This document shows, piece after piece, positions 1-7,425 of a stretch of DNA of 13,872 nt. The first letter of the stretch is position 1. Each line of letters opens with the position of its first letter. Source of the stretch: Candidatus Blautia equi (GTDB taxonomy: Bacteria; Bacillota; Clostridia; Lachnospirales; Lachnospiraceae); the NCBI GenBank assembly GCA_018064695.1, contig JAGHUU010000011.1, positions 1 through 13,872 on the forward strand. Direction: 5' to 3'. The notes below the pieces were generated by a model, which was given only the letters and a program-made list of their open reading frames with translations, had not been told where the DNA came from and made no database searches. The translations under genes and the position numbers were made by a program.

Positions 1-2
1 CA

Positions 3-101
3 GCCATGGATGTGGCAAAGAAAAACAACATTCGTGTAGAAAGGCTTCACACAAGCAGTTCTGCAGCTCTTCATTCATTGTTAGCTGAATGTGTCGGATA
101 A
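3..101 (+). CDS. 3' end of an unrecognised gene (partial at window start)
   Basis: An open frame runs in from the window edge to a TAA at 99-101 and gives about 32 residues ending in LLAECVG. It contains an in-frame ATG at 6, but no ribosome site can be seen because the window starts there, so it is more likely a C-terminal tail than a small gene. I do not recognise the family. The next stretch (85-218) overlaps it in another frame and looks like decayed coding DNA, so this may itself be part of a pseudogene. Low confidence. Confidence 0.25.
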   Translation, partial: AMDVAKKNNIRVERLHTSSSAALHSLLAECVG

Positions 102-218
102 GTATCTGCTTGAAAATAATCTGCCGGATACTTTGGTGTGATCATCACAGAGTCCATCGTGTGGGCAGTTATGGTCATTCCGCTGGTGCTGAGATGGAGA
201 AGTGAGAAAAATCTGTAA
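85..218 (+). pseudogene. Frameshifted remnant of a membrane protein C-terminus (MATE-like?)
   Basis: Frame 1 reads YLLENNLPD up to about 129 and then hits a TGA at 139-141. The other frame, from 129, reads YFGVIITESIVWAVMVIPL and continues as a short basic tail to a TAA at 216-218. One missing base near 129 would join the two into a single continuous peptide. The hydrophobic stretch followed by a charged tail looks like the last membrane helix of a transporter. The style resembles MATE-type multidrug efflux proteins, but that is only an impression. No start codon or ribosome site is present. The bidirectional terminator lies just downstream, which fits a former plus-strand gene ending here. 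It could also be chance hydrophobic coding potential. Confidence 0.3.
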
Positions 219-237
219 AAGAAAAAATGCACATAAA

Positions 238-277
238 AAGGGCAAGGATATGAAGATCCTTGCCCTTGATTTTTTTT
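238..277. terminator. Strong bidirectional rho-independent terminator
   Basis: A perfect 12-bp stem (arms 238-249 and 256-267) closes a 6-nt ATGAAG loop. On the plus strand it is followed by GAT and eight Ts (270-277). On the minus strand the downstream side reads as a T-run (complement of the A-run at 235-239). It lies 20 bp past the stop of the minus-strand permease gene, so it ends the xanthine dehydrogenase/permease operon. It can also stop plus-strand readthrough from the left. Confidence 0.92.
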
Positions 278-286
278 ATGCAGTTA

Positions 287-1681
287 TTATTCGCCGTCTT
301 TTGGAAGTACGATGTTCAGGATGATAGCTACCATTGCAGCAGGTACAATTCCGGAACCGCCGAAGATCAGACGAATGGTCTCAGGAGCATGTGCCAGGAT
401 TCCGGCATTTGCGCCCATTCCGTATCCAACGCCAAGTGCTACGGATACGATGGAAAGATTACGTCCGGTAAGTGGATTTTTGGTGATCAGCTGAATACCG
501 CTTACTACGATGGAGGAGAACATCATTACTGCAGCACCGCCAAGTACGGACTGTGGCATGATGGAAACAAGTGCTCCAAGTTTTGGACAAAGACCGCAGA
601 GGATCAGGAAGATCGCTCCTGTTGCCAATGCGAAGCAGTTTACAACTTTTGTCATAGCTACCAGACCTACGTTCTGGGAGAAGGAGGTGTTTGGAAGTAC
701 GCCGAAAAGTGCTGCGAAGGAGGATCCGATACCATCACAGATAACACCGCCGGAGAGCTCTTTATCAGTAGCCTCACGGCCCAGACCACCCTCCATAACG
801 CCGGAGATATCACCTACAGTCTCAACTGCAGTTACGATGAACATGATCATTACCGGGATGATGGCACGAAGGTCAAATACAGGTTTTACAGGCATGATCT
901 TTGGAATCTCAAACCATGCAGCGTTTGCTACTTTGCTCCAGTTCAGTACCCATGCTTTGGTGTACTCAACACCTTCTGCATCAACGCCTGTTTTTGGAAG
1001 AACAAAGCCCATGATCACAGCTGCAATGTATCCGCAGATGATACCAAGAAGGATTGCGGAGGAGCTGGAGAAGCCTTTGGTTCCGTGTTTGAAGAACAGG
1101 ATCATGATCAGTACAAAGAGTGCCAGAAGCAGGTTCTCCATGGAACCGAAGTCCTTTGCATTGTTTCCGCCGCCGAAGGAGTTGATACCTACGGAGATCA
1201 GGCTGAGACCGATGGATAATACTACGGTACCGGTTACTACTGCAGGGAAGAATTTACGAAGTGGTTTCAGGAAGAAACCAAGGATTCCCTCAAAAAGACC
1301 GCCGATGATGGAAGCACCCATGATGGCTCCGTATGCAAGAACGCCGCCGCCCATGGTAGCTGCTACGCTGTTGAATACGCCGATGAATCCGGAAGAAGTT
1401 CCCATGATGATCGGAACTTTTCCACCGATCGGTCCGATGGAGTAGAGCTGTACTAATGTTACAAGACCGGCTACCAGCATAGCGTTCTGAAGAAGGCTGA
1501 GCTGGAGGGAAGCAAATTCGCCGCCGGCAAGTCCGCATGCTCCGGTGATGATAAGAAGTGGGGTCAGGTTTCCTACGAACATGGCAAGTACATGCTGAAG
1601 TCCAAGCGGGATAGCCTGGCTGAGAGGCAGTTTTCCATTCAGTTCAAATGCCTCTTTGCTGAGTTTGAAATCTCTGTTCAT
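287..1681 (-). CDS. NCS2-family xanthine/uracil-type permease
   Basis: A 464-residue polytopic membrane protein of the nucleobase:cation symporter-2 family, which imports purines or pyrimidines with H+ or Na+. Family marks seen: Gln29-His30 in the first membrane helix (GLQHV), Glu287 in the ETVGD motif, the CDGIGSS segment, and the NCS2 signature QNVGLVAMT at Gln336-Asn337, which matches Q-N-x-G-x4-T. Length is normal for the family (about 430-480). The start is well supported: AAAGGA lies 9-10 bases upstream of the ATG. It is the last gene of the operon, 56 bp after the molybdopterin subunit of a xanthine dehydrogenase-family enzyme. This favours xanthine, urate or a related purine over uracil as substrate. 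The exact substrate cannot be read from sequence. Confident on family, moderate on substrate. Confidence 0.93.
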   Translation of the reverse strand: MNRDFKLSKEAFELNGKLPLSQAIPLGLQHVLAMFVGNLTPLLIITGACGLAGGEFASLQLSLLQNAMLVAGLVTLVQLYSIGPIGGKVPIIMGTSSGFIGVFNSVAATMGGGVLAYGAIMGASIIGGLFEGILGFFLKPLRKFFPAVVTGTVVLSIGLSLISVGINSFGGGNNAKDFGSMENLLLALFVLIMILFFKHGTKGFSSSSAILLGIICGYIAAVIMGFVLPKTGVDAEGVEYTKAWVLNWSKVANAAWFEIPKIMPVKPVFDLRAIIPVMIMFIVTAVETVGDISGVMEGGLGREATDKELSGGVICDGIGSSFAALFGVLPNTSFSQNVGLVAMTKVVNCFALATGAIFLILCGLCPKLGALVSIMPQSVLGGAAVMMFSSIVVSGIQLITKNPLTGRNLSIVSVALGVGYGMGANAGILAHAPETIRLIFGGSGIVPAAMVAIILNIVLPKDGE

Positions 1682-1700
1682 TGACTTGTTCCTTTCTCTT

Positions 1701-1722
1701 TTACTTACTCTTTCATAAGTAA
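1701..1722 (-). repeat. Small inverted repeat between hydroxylase and permease genes
   Basis: Perfect 7-bp arms (1701-1707 TTACTTA and 1716-1722 TAAGTAA) flank an 8-nt loop in the 56-bp gap between the hydroxylase large subunit and the permease. No T-run follows in the direction of transcription, so it is unlikely to terminate. It might stabilise or process the mRNA, or be chance in AT-rich DNA. Confidence 0.35.
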
Positions 1723-1737
1723 TGGTTTAAAAATTTA

Positions 1738-4029
1738 TTATTCTGGTCTGGACATGGCGATCTTCTCCGGTGTGATCGGAAGTTCGCGGTGCCATACGCC
1801 AGTAGCACGGTAAATAGCGTGAGCCAGAGCCGGAGCTGGGGTGTTGATTACGATCTCACCGATGGATTTCGCTCCGAATGGTCCGGTAGGCTCATAGCTG
1901 TTTTCAAATTCCACTTTTAAGCGGCCCATATCCAGTCTTGTAGGGATACGATACTGCATAAGTGAATTTTCTGCAACTGCTCCTGCATCATTAAAGGTGA
2001 TATTTTCCCATAAAGTATGTCCGATTCCCTGTACAAGTCCGCCTTCGGCCTGAATTCTGGCAAGGGCAGGGTTGATGGCGATACCACAGTCAACAACTGC
2101 CATGCAGTCCAGAACGGTGACCTGTCCGGTGAGCTTGTCCAGCTCGATCTCTACCATACCTACCATGTATGGCGGCGGGGAAACAGGAGATGTATGGGTA
2201 GCTGTAGCCTCTGCAGGTACTGTATTGAAGACCTGAGCCTTCACACCGATCTCCTCCATGCTGATGGTCTGATCGGTATTGATCTTACGAACCTGTCCGT
2301 TTTCAAATACAACTTCCTCTTCGGAACAGTTCATCATGCCGGCAGCGATCTGACAGAGCTTCTTCTTCAGTTCGGTACATGCTTTTTCCACTGCTTTACC
2401 GGTAATGTAGGTGGTGGAGGAAGCATAGGAACCGGAATCATATGGGGAAGCATCGGTATCAGCGCCAAAGACTGCCACATCATCTACGCTGCAGTCCATA
2501 CATTCTGCAACCATCTGAGCCAGAATGGTATCACATCCGGTACCCATATCAGCAGCTCCGATGATCAGGTTGTAAGTGCCATCCTCGGTCACTTTGATCG
2601 TAGCAGATCCTACGTCTACAAAGGAGATACAGGAACCCTGCATGGTCATAGCCACACCGGCGGTACGAACCTTGCCGTTGCCCATATCACGTACCGGGTA
2701 TTTTGCATCCCAGTCAAACATTTCCTTACAATGGCTCAGGCAACGGTCAAGAGCGCAGGCGTTGGCGGTCTCCTCATAATAAGCCGGCATGAACATGCCC
2801 TCGCGGACCATGTTCTTGTCACGGATCTCGGTAGGATCCATACCCAGCATTTCTGCAAGCTCATTTACAGTGGTCTCCAGAGCAAAGGTACCCTGGGTGG
2901 CACCGTAACCGCGGTAAGCGCCGGCTGCCATGGTATTGGTATATACAACATCGTAATTAAAGCGATGTGCTTCCAGACTTCCGGTATAAAGCGGAATGGA
3001 TTTATGGCCGGAGAGACCAACGGTTGTCGGACCATGTTCTCCGTAAGCGCCGGAGTTGGAAAGGGTGTAAAGATCCAGTGCACGGATCTTTCCTGTTTTA
3101 TCTGCACCCAGTTTTACGCGGATCTCCATCTCATGACGAGGGGAACCTGCGATCTGGCTCTCTTTACGTGTGAAGATCAGCTTGGCAGGGCGTCCTGTTT
3201 TCATTGTTACGAAAGCAGGATACATTTCACTGATAGCGGTCTGTTTTGCACCGAAGCCGCCGCCGATACGAGGTTTCTCTACACGGATCATGCTTTTTGG
3301 AATACCAAGTGCGCGGGAAAGAATACGACGGCAATGGAAAACGATCTGGGTGGAAGAAATAACATGAAGTCTTCCGTAACGATCCAGCTCTGTATAAGTG
3401 CGGAAGGTTTCCATCATAGCCTGATTAAAGGCTTTGGTGTGGTAGGTGCGATCAAGGACGATGTCGCAGTCTGCCATGACAGCATCCACATCTCCGTGGG
3501 AGCTTTCTTCACTTGCCACAAGATTTCTTTTATTAGAACCGCCCACTTCCACAGGAGCGATCCAGTTGTCCTCCGGATGAACCAGAACGGCATTATCCTT
3601 GGCAGTTCTGAAATCAAGGACTGCTTCCAGAACATCATAAGTTACTTTGATAAGTCTCATTGCCTTTAAGGCAGCTTTCTCTGTCTCGGCAGCAATGATG
3701 GCCACTACATCACCGACACATCTTACATGACGGTCAAGGATCAGTCGGTCATATGGGGACATCTCAGGGTAGGTCTGTCCTGCGTTGGTGAAACGCTGGT
3801 TCGGAACATCCTCCCAGGTATAAATGCCGACTACGCCCGGTACTTTTAATGCATTGACGGTTTTGATCTCTTTGATCATGGCATTTGCATGAGGGCTTCT
3901 GAGCAGCTTGACTACCAGGGCATCCTTTGGTGTGATGTCATCTACATAGACAGGTTTTCCGGTGAGCAGCTGCATGGAGTCCTTTTTGCGGACGGATTTG
4001 TTGATTGCTTTATAATTTCCGTGTTCCAT
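1738..4029 (-). CDS. xdhA: Xanthine dehydrogenase-family molybdopterin-binding subunit
   Basis: Catalytic large subunit of a molybdenum hydroxylase, 763 residues, close to the roughly 750-790 usual for separate large subunits. It would hydroxylate a purine or other N-heterocycle with water, passing electrons to the [2Fe-2S] and FAD subunits encoded just upstream. In an anaerobe the reverse, urate to xanthine, is also possible. Marks seen: the N-terminal hammerhead domain, the cofactor motif GGGFGAK at 256-262, AYRGYG with Arg373, and the catalytic base Glu725 in GAKSIGE. The residue after GGGFGAK is Gln263, where bovine xanthine oxidase has the substrate-contacting Glu802, so xanthine as substrate is not proven. 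The frame stays open upstream to 4176, but that part overlaps the [2Fe-2S] gene including its CRC cluster motif. I use the ATG at 4029, which has GGTGG five bases upstream and begins 10 bp after the previous stop. Confidence 0.9.
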   Translation of the reverse strand: MEHGNYKAINKSVRKKDSMQLLTGKPVYVDDITPKDALVVKLLRSPHANAMIKEIKTVNALKVPGVVGIYTWEDVPNQRFTNAGQTYPEMSPYDRLILDRHVRCVGDVVAIIAAETEKAALKAMRLIKVTYDVLEAVLDFRTAKDNAVLVHPEDNWIAPVEVGGSNKRNLVASEESSHGDVDAVMADCDIVLDRTYHTKAFNQAMMETFRTYTELDRYGRLHVISSTQIVFHCRRILSRALGIPKSMIRVEKPRIGGGFGAKQTAISEMYPAFVTMKTGRPAKLIFTRKESQIAGSPRHEMEIRVKLGADKTGKIRALDLYTLSNSGAYGEHGPTTVGLSGHKSIPLYTGSLEAHRFNYDVVYTNTMAAGAYRGYGATQGTFALETTVNELAEMLGMDPTEIRDKNMVREGMFMPAYYEETANACALDRCLSHCKEMFDWDAKYPVRDMGNGKVRTAGVAMTMQGSCISFVDVGSATIKVTEDGTYNLIIGAADMGTGCDTILAQMVAECMDCSVDDVAVFGADTDASPYDSGSYASSTTYITGKAVEKACTELKKKLCQIAAGMMNCSEEEVVFENGQVRKINTDQTISMEEIGVKAQVFNTVPAEATATHTSPVSPPPYMVGMVEIELDKLTGQVTVLDCMAVVDCGIAINPALARIQAEGGLVQGIGHTLWENITFNDAGAVAENSLMQYRIPTRLDMGRLKVEFENSYEPTGPFGAKSIGEIVINTPAPALAHAIYRATGVWHRELPITPEKIAMSRPE

Positions 4030-4039
4030 ATGTCCACCA

Positions 4040-4495
4040 TCAACCCTTTCTGCTGTCCAGATAGCTTCGAATACCGCGAAGCTGTCCTTCGTAGCCTGTA
4101 CAGCGGCAGAGGTTTCCGGCAAGGAATACACGGATCTCGTCGTCTGTAGGATCCGGATTTTCACGAAGCAGAGCAATTGTGTTCATGACAAATCCCGGGT
4201 TACAGAAACCACACTGATCAGCACCCTGATCGGCAATGAAGCCGATAAAGGAGGCTGCTTCTTCCTGAAGACCTTCCAGTGTCTGGATCTCGTGTCCGTC
4301 TGCTCTTACGGTGAGCATGGAGCAGGAGAGGATCGGGGTACCGTCCATAAAAACGGTACAAAGTCCGCAGTTTGCGGTCTCACATCCGCGTTTTACGCTG
4401 TAGCAGCCGTGGGCGCGGACAAAATCAATGAGGAGGAGATCCGCAGCGACGTCTTCGGTGATCAGTTTTCCGTTTAATTTCACTTTTACTTCCAT
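4040..4495 (-). CDS. xdhC: Xanthine dehydrogenase-family [2Fe-2S] subunit
   Basis: A 151-residue small subunit that relays electrons from the molybdenum centre to FAD. It has the plant-ferredoxin-type cluster Cys38-x4-Cys43-x2-Cys46-x11-Cys58, then the four-helix domain cluster Cys95-Gly-Phe-Cys98 and Cys130-Arg-Cys132. All eight ligands are present. Gln94 just before the second cluster is the residue that in relatives contacts the dinucleotide cofactor. The start is either GTG at 4498 or ATG at 4495. The ATG overlaps the FAD subunit's stop by one base (TGATG), and GGGAGG lies 9 bases upstream, so I take the ATG. Translation is probably coupled to the gene before. The symbol follows E. coli usage (A = Mo, B = FAD, C = Fe-S); other species use the letters differently. 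Confidence 0.93.
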   Translation of the reverse strand: MEVKVKLNGKLITEDVAADLLLIDFVRAHGCYSVKRGCETANCGLCTVFMDGTPILSCSMLTVRADGHEIQTLEGLQEEAASFIGFIADQGADQCGFCNPGFVMNTIALLRENPDPTDDEIRVFLAGNLCRCTGYEGQLRGIRSYLDSRKG

Positions 4496-5286
4496 CACTG
4501 TATTCCTCCCATTTTCATCAGATTTCTTTTGGTCAGTACCTTGATAAGGTGCTTGCGATATTCTGCGCTGCCGCGGATGTTGCTGCCGGTGCGGATGTTC
4601 TGTGTTACATGCTCACAGAATGCATCAGCGCTTTCCTCAGTAATGCCTGCGGAAAGGATATTTGCAGTATCGTGAACTACGACTGCACGTCCCGGGCGGG
4701 CACCGATGACTGCGCGGTATTTGCCGTCTACTTCAGAGAGTGCGCAGGTTATCACCGGGAAGTCGGTGCGCTGTGCACGCATGGCATTGTAAAGGAAGGT
4801 TCCCGGTGTCTTCTTCACGATGATACGCACCAGGATATCATTGTCGAATTTCATAGAAGCGAACTGCTCCAGAGGAAGGATGCCTCCTTTGTACAGCTCT
4901 ACATAAGTGTCCATGGAAAGAAATACGGTGAGGACATCAGAGAATCCGAATCTGCCCCAGATACTGCCGCCAATGGTGGCCATGTTTCGGAACTGTACGC
5001 CAATGATATCTTTCACAGCGTTTTCCACTGCATGGTCAGTGTAGGTGTTCAGCCCCTCGTGAAGCTCCAGAGCGCGCAGGGTTACCATAGCACCGATAGA
5101 AAATTCGTTTTCTGTTTCTTCAATCTTATCCAGGCCGAGGTCACTAAGGTCAATGGCGGTGTTCACCGAACCATTGTTCATTTTCATCCAGATCATACCG
5201 CCAACAATTCGATTGCTGCGCTTCTGATTTAATAAGTATGCTTCCTCAAGACTCTGGGCGCGGACGTACTTTTGAATGTTTAACAT
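4495..5286 (-). CDS. xdhB: Xanthine dehydrogenase-family FAD-binding subunit
   Basis: A 263-residue FAD subunit, first gene of the minus-strand operon. It passes electrons from the Fe-S clusters to NAD+ or another acceptor. Two flavin-binding stretches are visible: IVGGMIW near residue 27, matching the usual L-A-G-G-T-D type loop, and the TIGGSI loop near residue 105 in the pattern R-N-x-A-T-I-G-G. The C-terminal part resembles the CO dehydrogenase flavoprotein C-terminal domain. It is slightly shorter than typical members (about 280-290) and has no extra 4Fe-4S insert of the 4-hydroxybenzoyl-CoA reductase kind. The start ATG at 5286 has AAAGGAG upstream with a rather long 11-base spacing. 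It overlaps the [2Fe-2S] gene by one base at its 3' end. Confidence 0.88.
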   Translation of the reverse strand: MLNIQKYVRAQSLEEAYLLNQKRSNRIVGGMIWMKMNNGSVNTAIDLSDLGLDKIEETENEFSIGAMVTLRALELHEGLNTYTDHAVENAVKDIIGVQFRNMATIGGSIWGRFGFSDVLTVFLSMDTYVELYKGGILPLEQFASMKFDNDILVRIIVKKTPGTFLYNAMRAQRTDFPVITCALSEVDGKYRAVIGARPGRAVVVHDTANILSAGITEESADAFCEHVTQNIRTGSNIRGSAEYRKHLIKVLTKRNLMKMGGIQ

Positions 5287-5338
5287 AGAAAGTAATACTC
5301 CTTTGATTTCCAGAAAAAACCATAAAATTACATTTTAA

Positions 5339-5367
5339 ATTCTAGCAACGAAGATTGTGTTTGTAAA
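5339..5367 (-). promoter_or_regulatory. Promoter of the xanthine dehydrogenase/permease operon
   Basis: On the minus strand, -35 TTTACA (5367-5362) and -10 TAGAAT (5344-5339) each match the sigma-A consensus at five of six positions, with a 17-bp spacer. Transcription would start near 5332 and give a leader of about 46 nt, too short for a purine or molybdenum-cofactor riboswitch. Its -35 lies between the two boxes of the opposing promoter, so the two promoters overlap. Confidence 0.65.
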
Positions 5368-5383
5368 CAAAGTTTGTTATAAT
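5355..5383 (+). promoter_or_regulatory. Promoter of the molybdate-type ABC transporter operon
   Basis: A perfect TATAAT at 5378-5383 is preceded by TG one base upstream (5375-5376), an extended -10. A weak -35 TTGTGT lies at 5355-5360 with a 17-bp spacer. The start would be near 5390, leaving a leader of about 49 nt before the ATG at 5439. The -10 and start site lie inside a large inverted repeat, as expected for a repressed promoter. Confidence 0.65.
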
Positions 5384-5417
5384 CCGTTATAGTTTTGTGT
5401 AACTAACGGTAACAAAC
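5372..5417. promoter_or_regulatory. Nested inverted repeat, candidate ModE-like operator
   Basis: Outer arms GTTTGTTA (5372-5379) and TAACAAAC (5410-5417) are perfect complements. Inside them, CCGTTA (5384-5389) and TAACGG (5404-5409) are a second perfect pair, which extends as GTT/AAC with a two-base bulge. The GTTA cores of the left half-sites are spaced exactly 10 bp (5376 and 5386). E. coli ModE sites are also inverted repeats built on CGTTAT/ATAACG, so the resemblance is notable, and the operon encodes a ModE-like protein. The site covers the -10 and start of the transporter promoter and lies just upstream of the opposing -35. It could repress one promoter and activate the other. Binding is inferred, not shown. 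Confidence 0.6.
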
Positions 5418-5438
5418 GAAACAGGAGAACATATAATA

Positions 5439-6443
5439 ATGAAACAAAAGATAAAAATGATCACTTTTATGATGACTATGGTCCTGGCATTCCAGCTGAT
5501 GGCAGCACCTGTACTGGCACAGGGCAGTGCTTACCCTGTGACGATCACCGATCAGGCCGGCAGAGAAATCACCATTGAACAGGAGCCGGAATCCCTTATC
5601 AGCGCATACTATATTTCCACCAGCCTTATCATGGCACTGGGCCTGACCGACCGCCTTGCGGGCATTGAGACCGGTGCGGAGCTCCGCCCTATCTACGGAT
5701 TAAGTGCGCCCGCACTTCTGGAACTCCCAAACGTTGGAAGTTTAAAGGAATTTGATCTGGAAGCATGCGCAGCGCTGGAGCCGGATCTCGTCATCCTTCC
5801 TATGAAATTAAAAGAATCCGCAGCTATTCTGGAGGAGCTTGGTTTTACTGTTCTCATCATCAATCCTGAGTCGCAGGAGCTTTTAAAAGAGGCGATCTCC
5901 ATCGTAGCAAAAGCTACGAACACAGAAGAAAAAGCGGCAGAGCTTCTTGGATTTATTAATACGCAGGAGCAGAAGCTGGAGGAGCAGAACAGGGACGCAG
6001 AAGCACCAAGAGTTTATTTATCCGGCAACTCTGATTTTCTCTCCACTGCAGGCAATGGAATGTATCAGAACGAGCTGATCACCTTAGCCGGCGGCGCAAA
6101 TGTTGCGGGAGAGATCGAGGACACTTACTGGGTAGAGAGCAGCTACGAGCAGATCTTAAGCTGGGATCCGGAGTATATTATTATGGCTTCCGCTGCAAAA
6201 TATACCGTGGAGGATGTGCTGGCAGATGAGAATCTGGCAGTGTGCACCGCGGTTCAGAATGGAAATGTTTATCATATCCCGTCTGATCTGGAAGCGTGGG
6301 ACAGCCCTGTACCTGCAGGTATTTTAGGTGCTGTGTGGATGTCCGGAATCTTACATCCGGAGCAGAATGCGGAAGAAGACAGTGCAGCAGTGCTCAATGA
6401 GTTTTATAAGACCTTCTATGGCGTGGAGACGAATGAGAACTAA
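5439..6443 (+). CDS. ABC transporter substrate-binding protein (FepB/TroA-like fold), probable molybdate/tungstate binder
   Basis: A 334-residue extracytoplasmic binding protein of the class used by iron-siderophore, B12 and MolA systems. A signal peptide is clear: basic start, hydrophobic core at about 7-24, and a signal peptidase I type site V-L-A at 25-27. There is no lipobox cysteine, unusual for a Gram-positive binding protein. The mature part shows the class III pattern: an early TDQAGREITIE strand, an ALGLTDRLAGI segment, PDLVIL, a long central helix, and YWVESSYEQILSWDPEYIIM near the end. It is first in an operon with a FecCD-type permease, a FecE-type ATPase, a ModE-like regulator and mocA. 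That context points to molybdate or tungstate, as in Haemophilus MolA, rather than a siderophore. Family is confident; substrate is inferred. AGGAG lies 11 bases upstream of the ATG. Confidence 0.85.
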   Translation: MKQKIKMITFMMTMVLAFQLMAAPVLAQGSAYPVTITDQAGREITIEQEPESLISAYYISTSLIMALGLTDRLAGIETGAELRPIYGLSAPALLELPNVGSLKEFDLEACAALEPDLVILPMKLKESAAILEELGFTVLIINPESQELLKEAISIVAKATNTEEKAAELLGFINTQEQKLEEQNRDAEAPRVYLSGNSDFLSTAGNGMYQNELITLAGGANVAGEIEDTYWVESSYEQILSWDPEYIIMASAAKYTVEDVLADENLAVCTAVQNGNVYHIPSDLEAWDSPVPAGILGAVWMSGILHPEQNAEEDSAAVLNEFYKTFYGVETNEN

Positions 6444-7425
6444 AAAGATCATTATAGCCGGGATGACAATGCTTGTTGTCCTGGCTGTTTTCAGTTTATT
6501 TGTGGGGAAATATCCCCTTTCAATGAGAGAACTGCTGGCGGGAAATGAACTGCACTGGAGAGTGTTTCTGACACTTCGCGTGAGCAGAACGGTGGTAGGT
6601 GTGCTGGGCGGCTTTGCCCTTGGCATCGCCGGATTTGTATTCCAGACGGTATTTCGAAATCCGCTGGCATCGCCGGATATTATAGGCGTATCCTCAGGCG
6701 CAAGCGCCGGGGCGGCAGCAGGCATCCTGTTCGGCGCCGGACTTGGCATAACAACAGGATGGCTCGGCTTTTCATGGGTCACTGCCTTTGCTTTTGCAGG
6801 TGCATTGCTCTCGGTTATTCTGGCAATGGCCCTCTCCATGATTGACCGAAACGGCAGGAACAGCACCATCGTTCTTGCGGGAATCGCGGTCCATTCTCTG
6901 GCACAGACTGTACTCATGTGCCTGAAACTGACAGCAGACCCGGAGAAGGAGCTGGCATCTATAGAATACTGGATCATGGGAAGTCTGAACGGCATCAACT
7001 CCCACAGTATCCTGGGAAATATGATACTCTGCATGATCTGTGTGGGAGCCGTGTTCCTTTTGCACAGACAGATCATCCTGCTCTCCATGGAGGAGGGCGA
7101 GGCCAGAATGCTTGGCGTAAATGCAGGGAAGCTTCGCCTGCTGCTTCTTCTGCTGGCCACATTGATGGTATCCTGCGTGGTAAGCTTATCCGGCCTCATC
7201 AGCTTTGTGGGACTTGTGACACCGCACCTGGCGCGAATGCTCACCAAAAACAGCCGTGCTTCTACCATGTTTCTGGGCGGGATCTTTGGCGGCTGTCTGC
7301 TGACATTCTCCGACATTCTGGCAAGGAGCGTGGCTAAGACAGAGCTTCCGGTCAGCATCTTTACCGGTATTATAGGAGCACCGTTTCTCATTTATCTGAT
7401 CGTCAGAGGGAGGCAGAAGATATGA
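6433..7425 (+). CDS. FecCD/BtuC-type ABC permease, probable molybdate/tungstate importer (MolB-like)
   Basis: A 330-residue membrane subunit of a type II ABC importer; about ten helices are expected and the length is typical. Diagnostic motifs are FRNPLASPDIIGVSSGAS, which is the conserved N-P-L-A-x-P and G-x-S-S-G-A block, and GLISFVGLVTPHLARML near the C-terminus, the G-L-x-x-P-H-x-x-R block next to the ATPase-coupling helix. The frame is open from 6328, but the ATG at 6433 has GGAG four bases upstream, begins MRTKKIII with a normal first helix, and overlaps the binding-protein stop by 11 bases. Longer starts would lie deep inside that gene. Its own stop overlaps the ATPase start (ATGA). 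Siderophore or cobalamin uptake is the alternative by family alone; the neighbours favour an oxyanion of Mo or W. Confidence 0.9.
   Translation: MRTKKIIIAGMTMLVVLAVFSLFVGKYPLSMRELLAGNELHWRVFLTLRVSRTVVGVLGGFALGIAGFVFQTVFRNPLASPDIIGVSSGASAGAAAGILFGAGLGITTGWLGFSWVTAFAFAGALLSVILAMALSMIDRNGRNSTIVLAGIAVHSLAQTVLMCLKLTADPEKELASIEYWIMGSLNGINSHSILGNMILCMICVGAVFLLHRQIILLSMEEGEARMLGVNAGKLRLLLLLLATLMVSCVVSLSGLISFVGLVTPHLARMLTKNSRASTMFLGGIFGGCLLTFSDILARSVAKTELPVSIFTGIIGAPFLIYLIVRGRQKI

Noticed and set aside
260..1445. Long plus-strand open frames opposite the NCS2 permease
   Set aside because: Their products show no recognisable domain, and the first begins inside the terminator stem. The permease motifs on the minus strand are clear.
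2017..3669. 550-codon open frame on the plus strand opposite the hydroxylase large subunit
   Set aside because: The minus-strand frame has all cofactor motifs and a proper operon position. The plus-strand product is rich in Cys and His with no domain, as expected for a mirror frame of a biased coding sequence.
4030..4176. Longer N-terminus for the hydroxylase large subunit
   Set aside because: It overlaps the [2Fe-2S] gene across the CRC cluster motif, and the extra residues do not resemble the family. The start at 4029 gives a normal hammerhead domain.
5287..5438. Purine or molybdenum-cofactor riboswitch between the divergent operons
   Set aside because: Predicted leaders are only about 46 and 49 nt, and no matching conserved structure is visible; the inverted repeats fit a protein operator better.
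6351..7391. 346-codon minus-strand frame opposite the FecCD permease
   Set aside because: Low-complexity Ser/Arg/Pro-rich translation with no ribosome site or domain; the plus strand holds conserved permease motifs.
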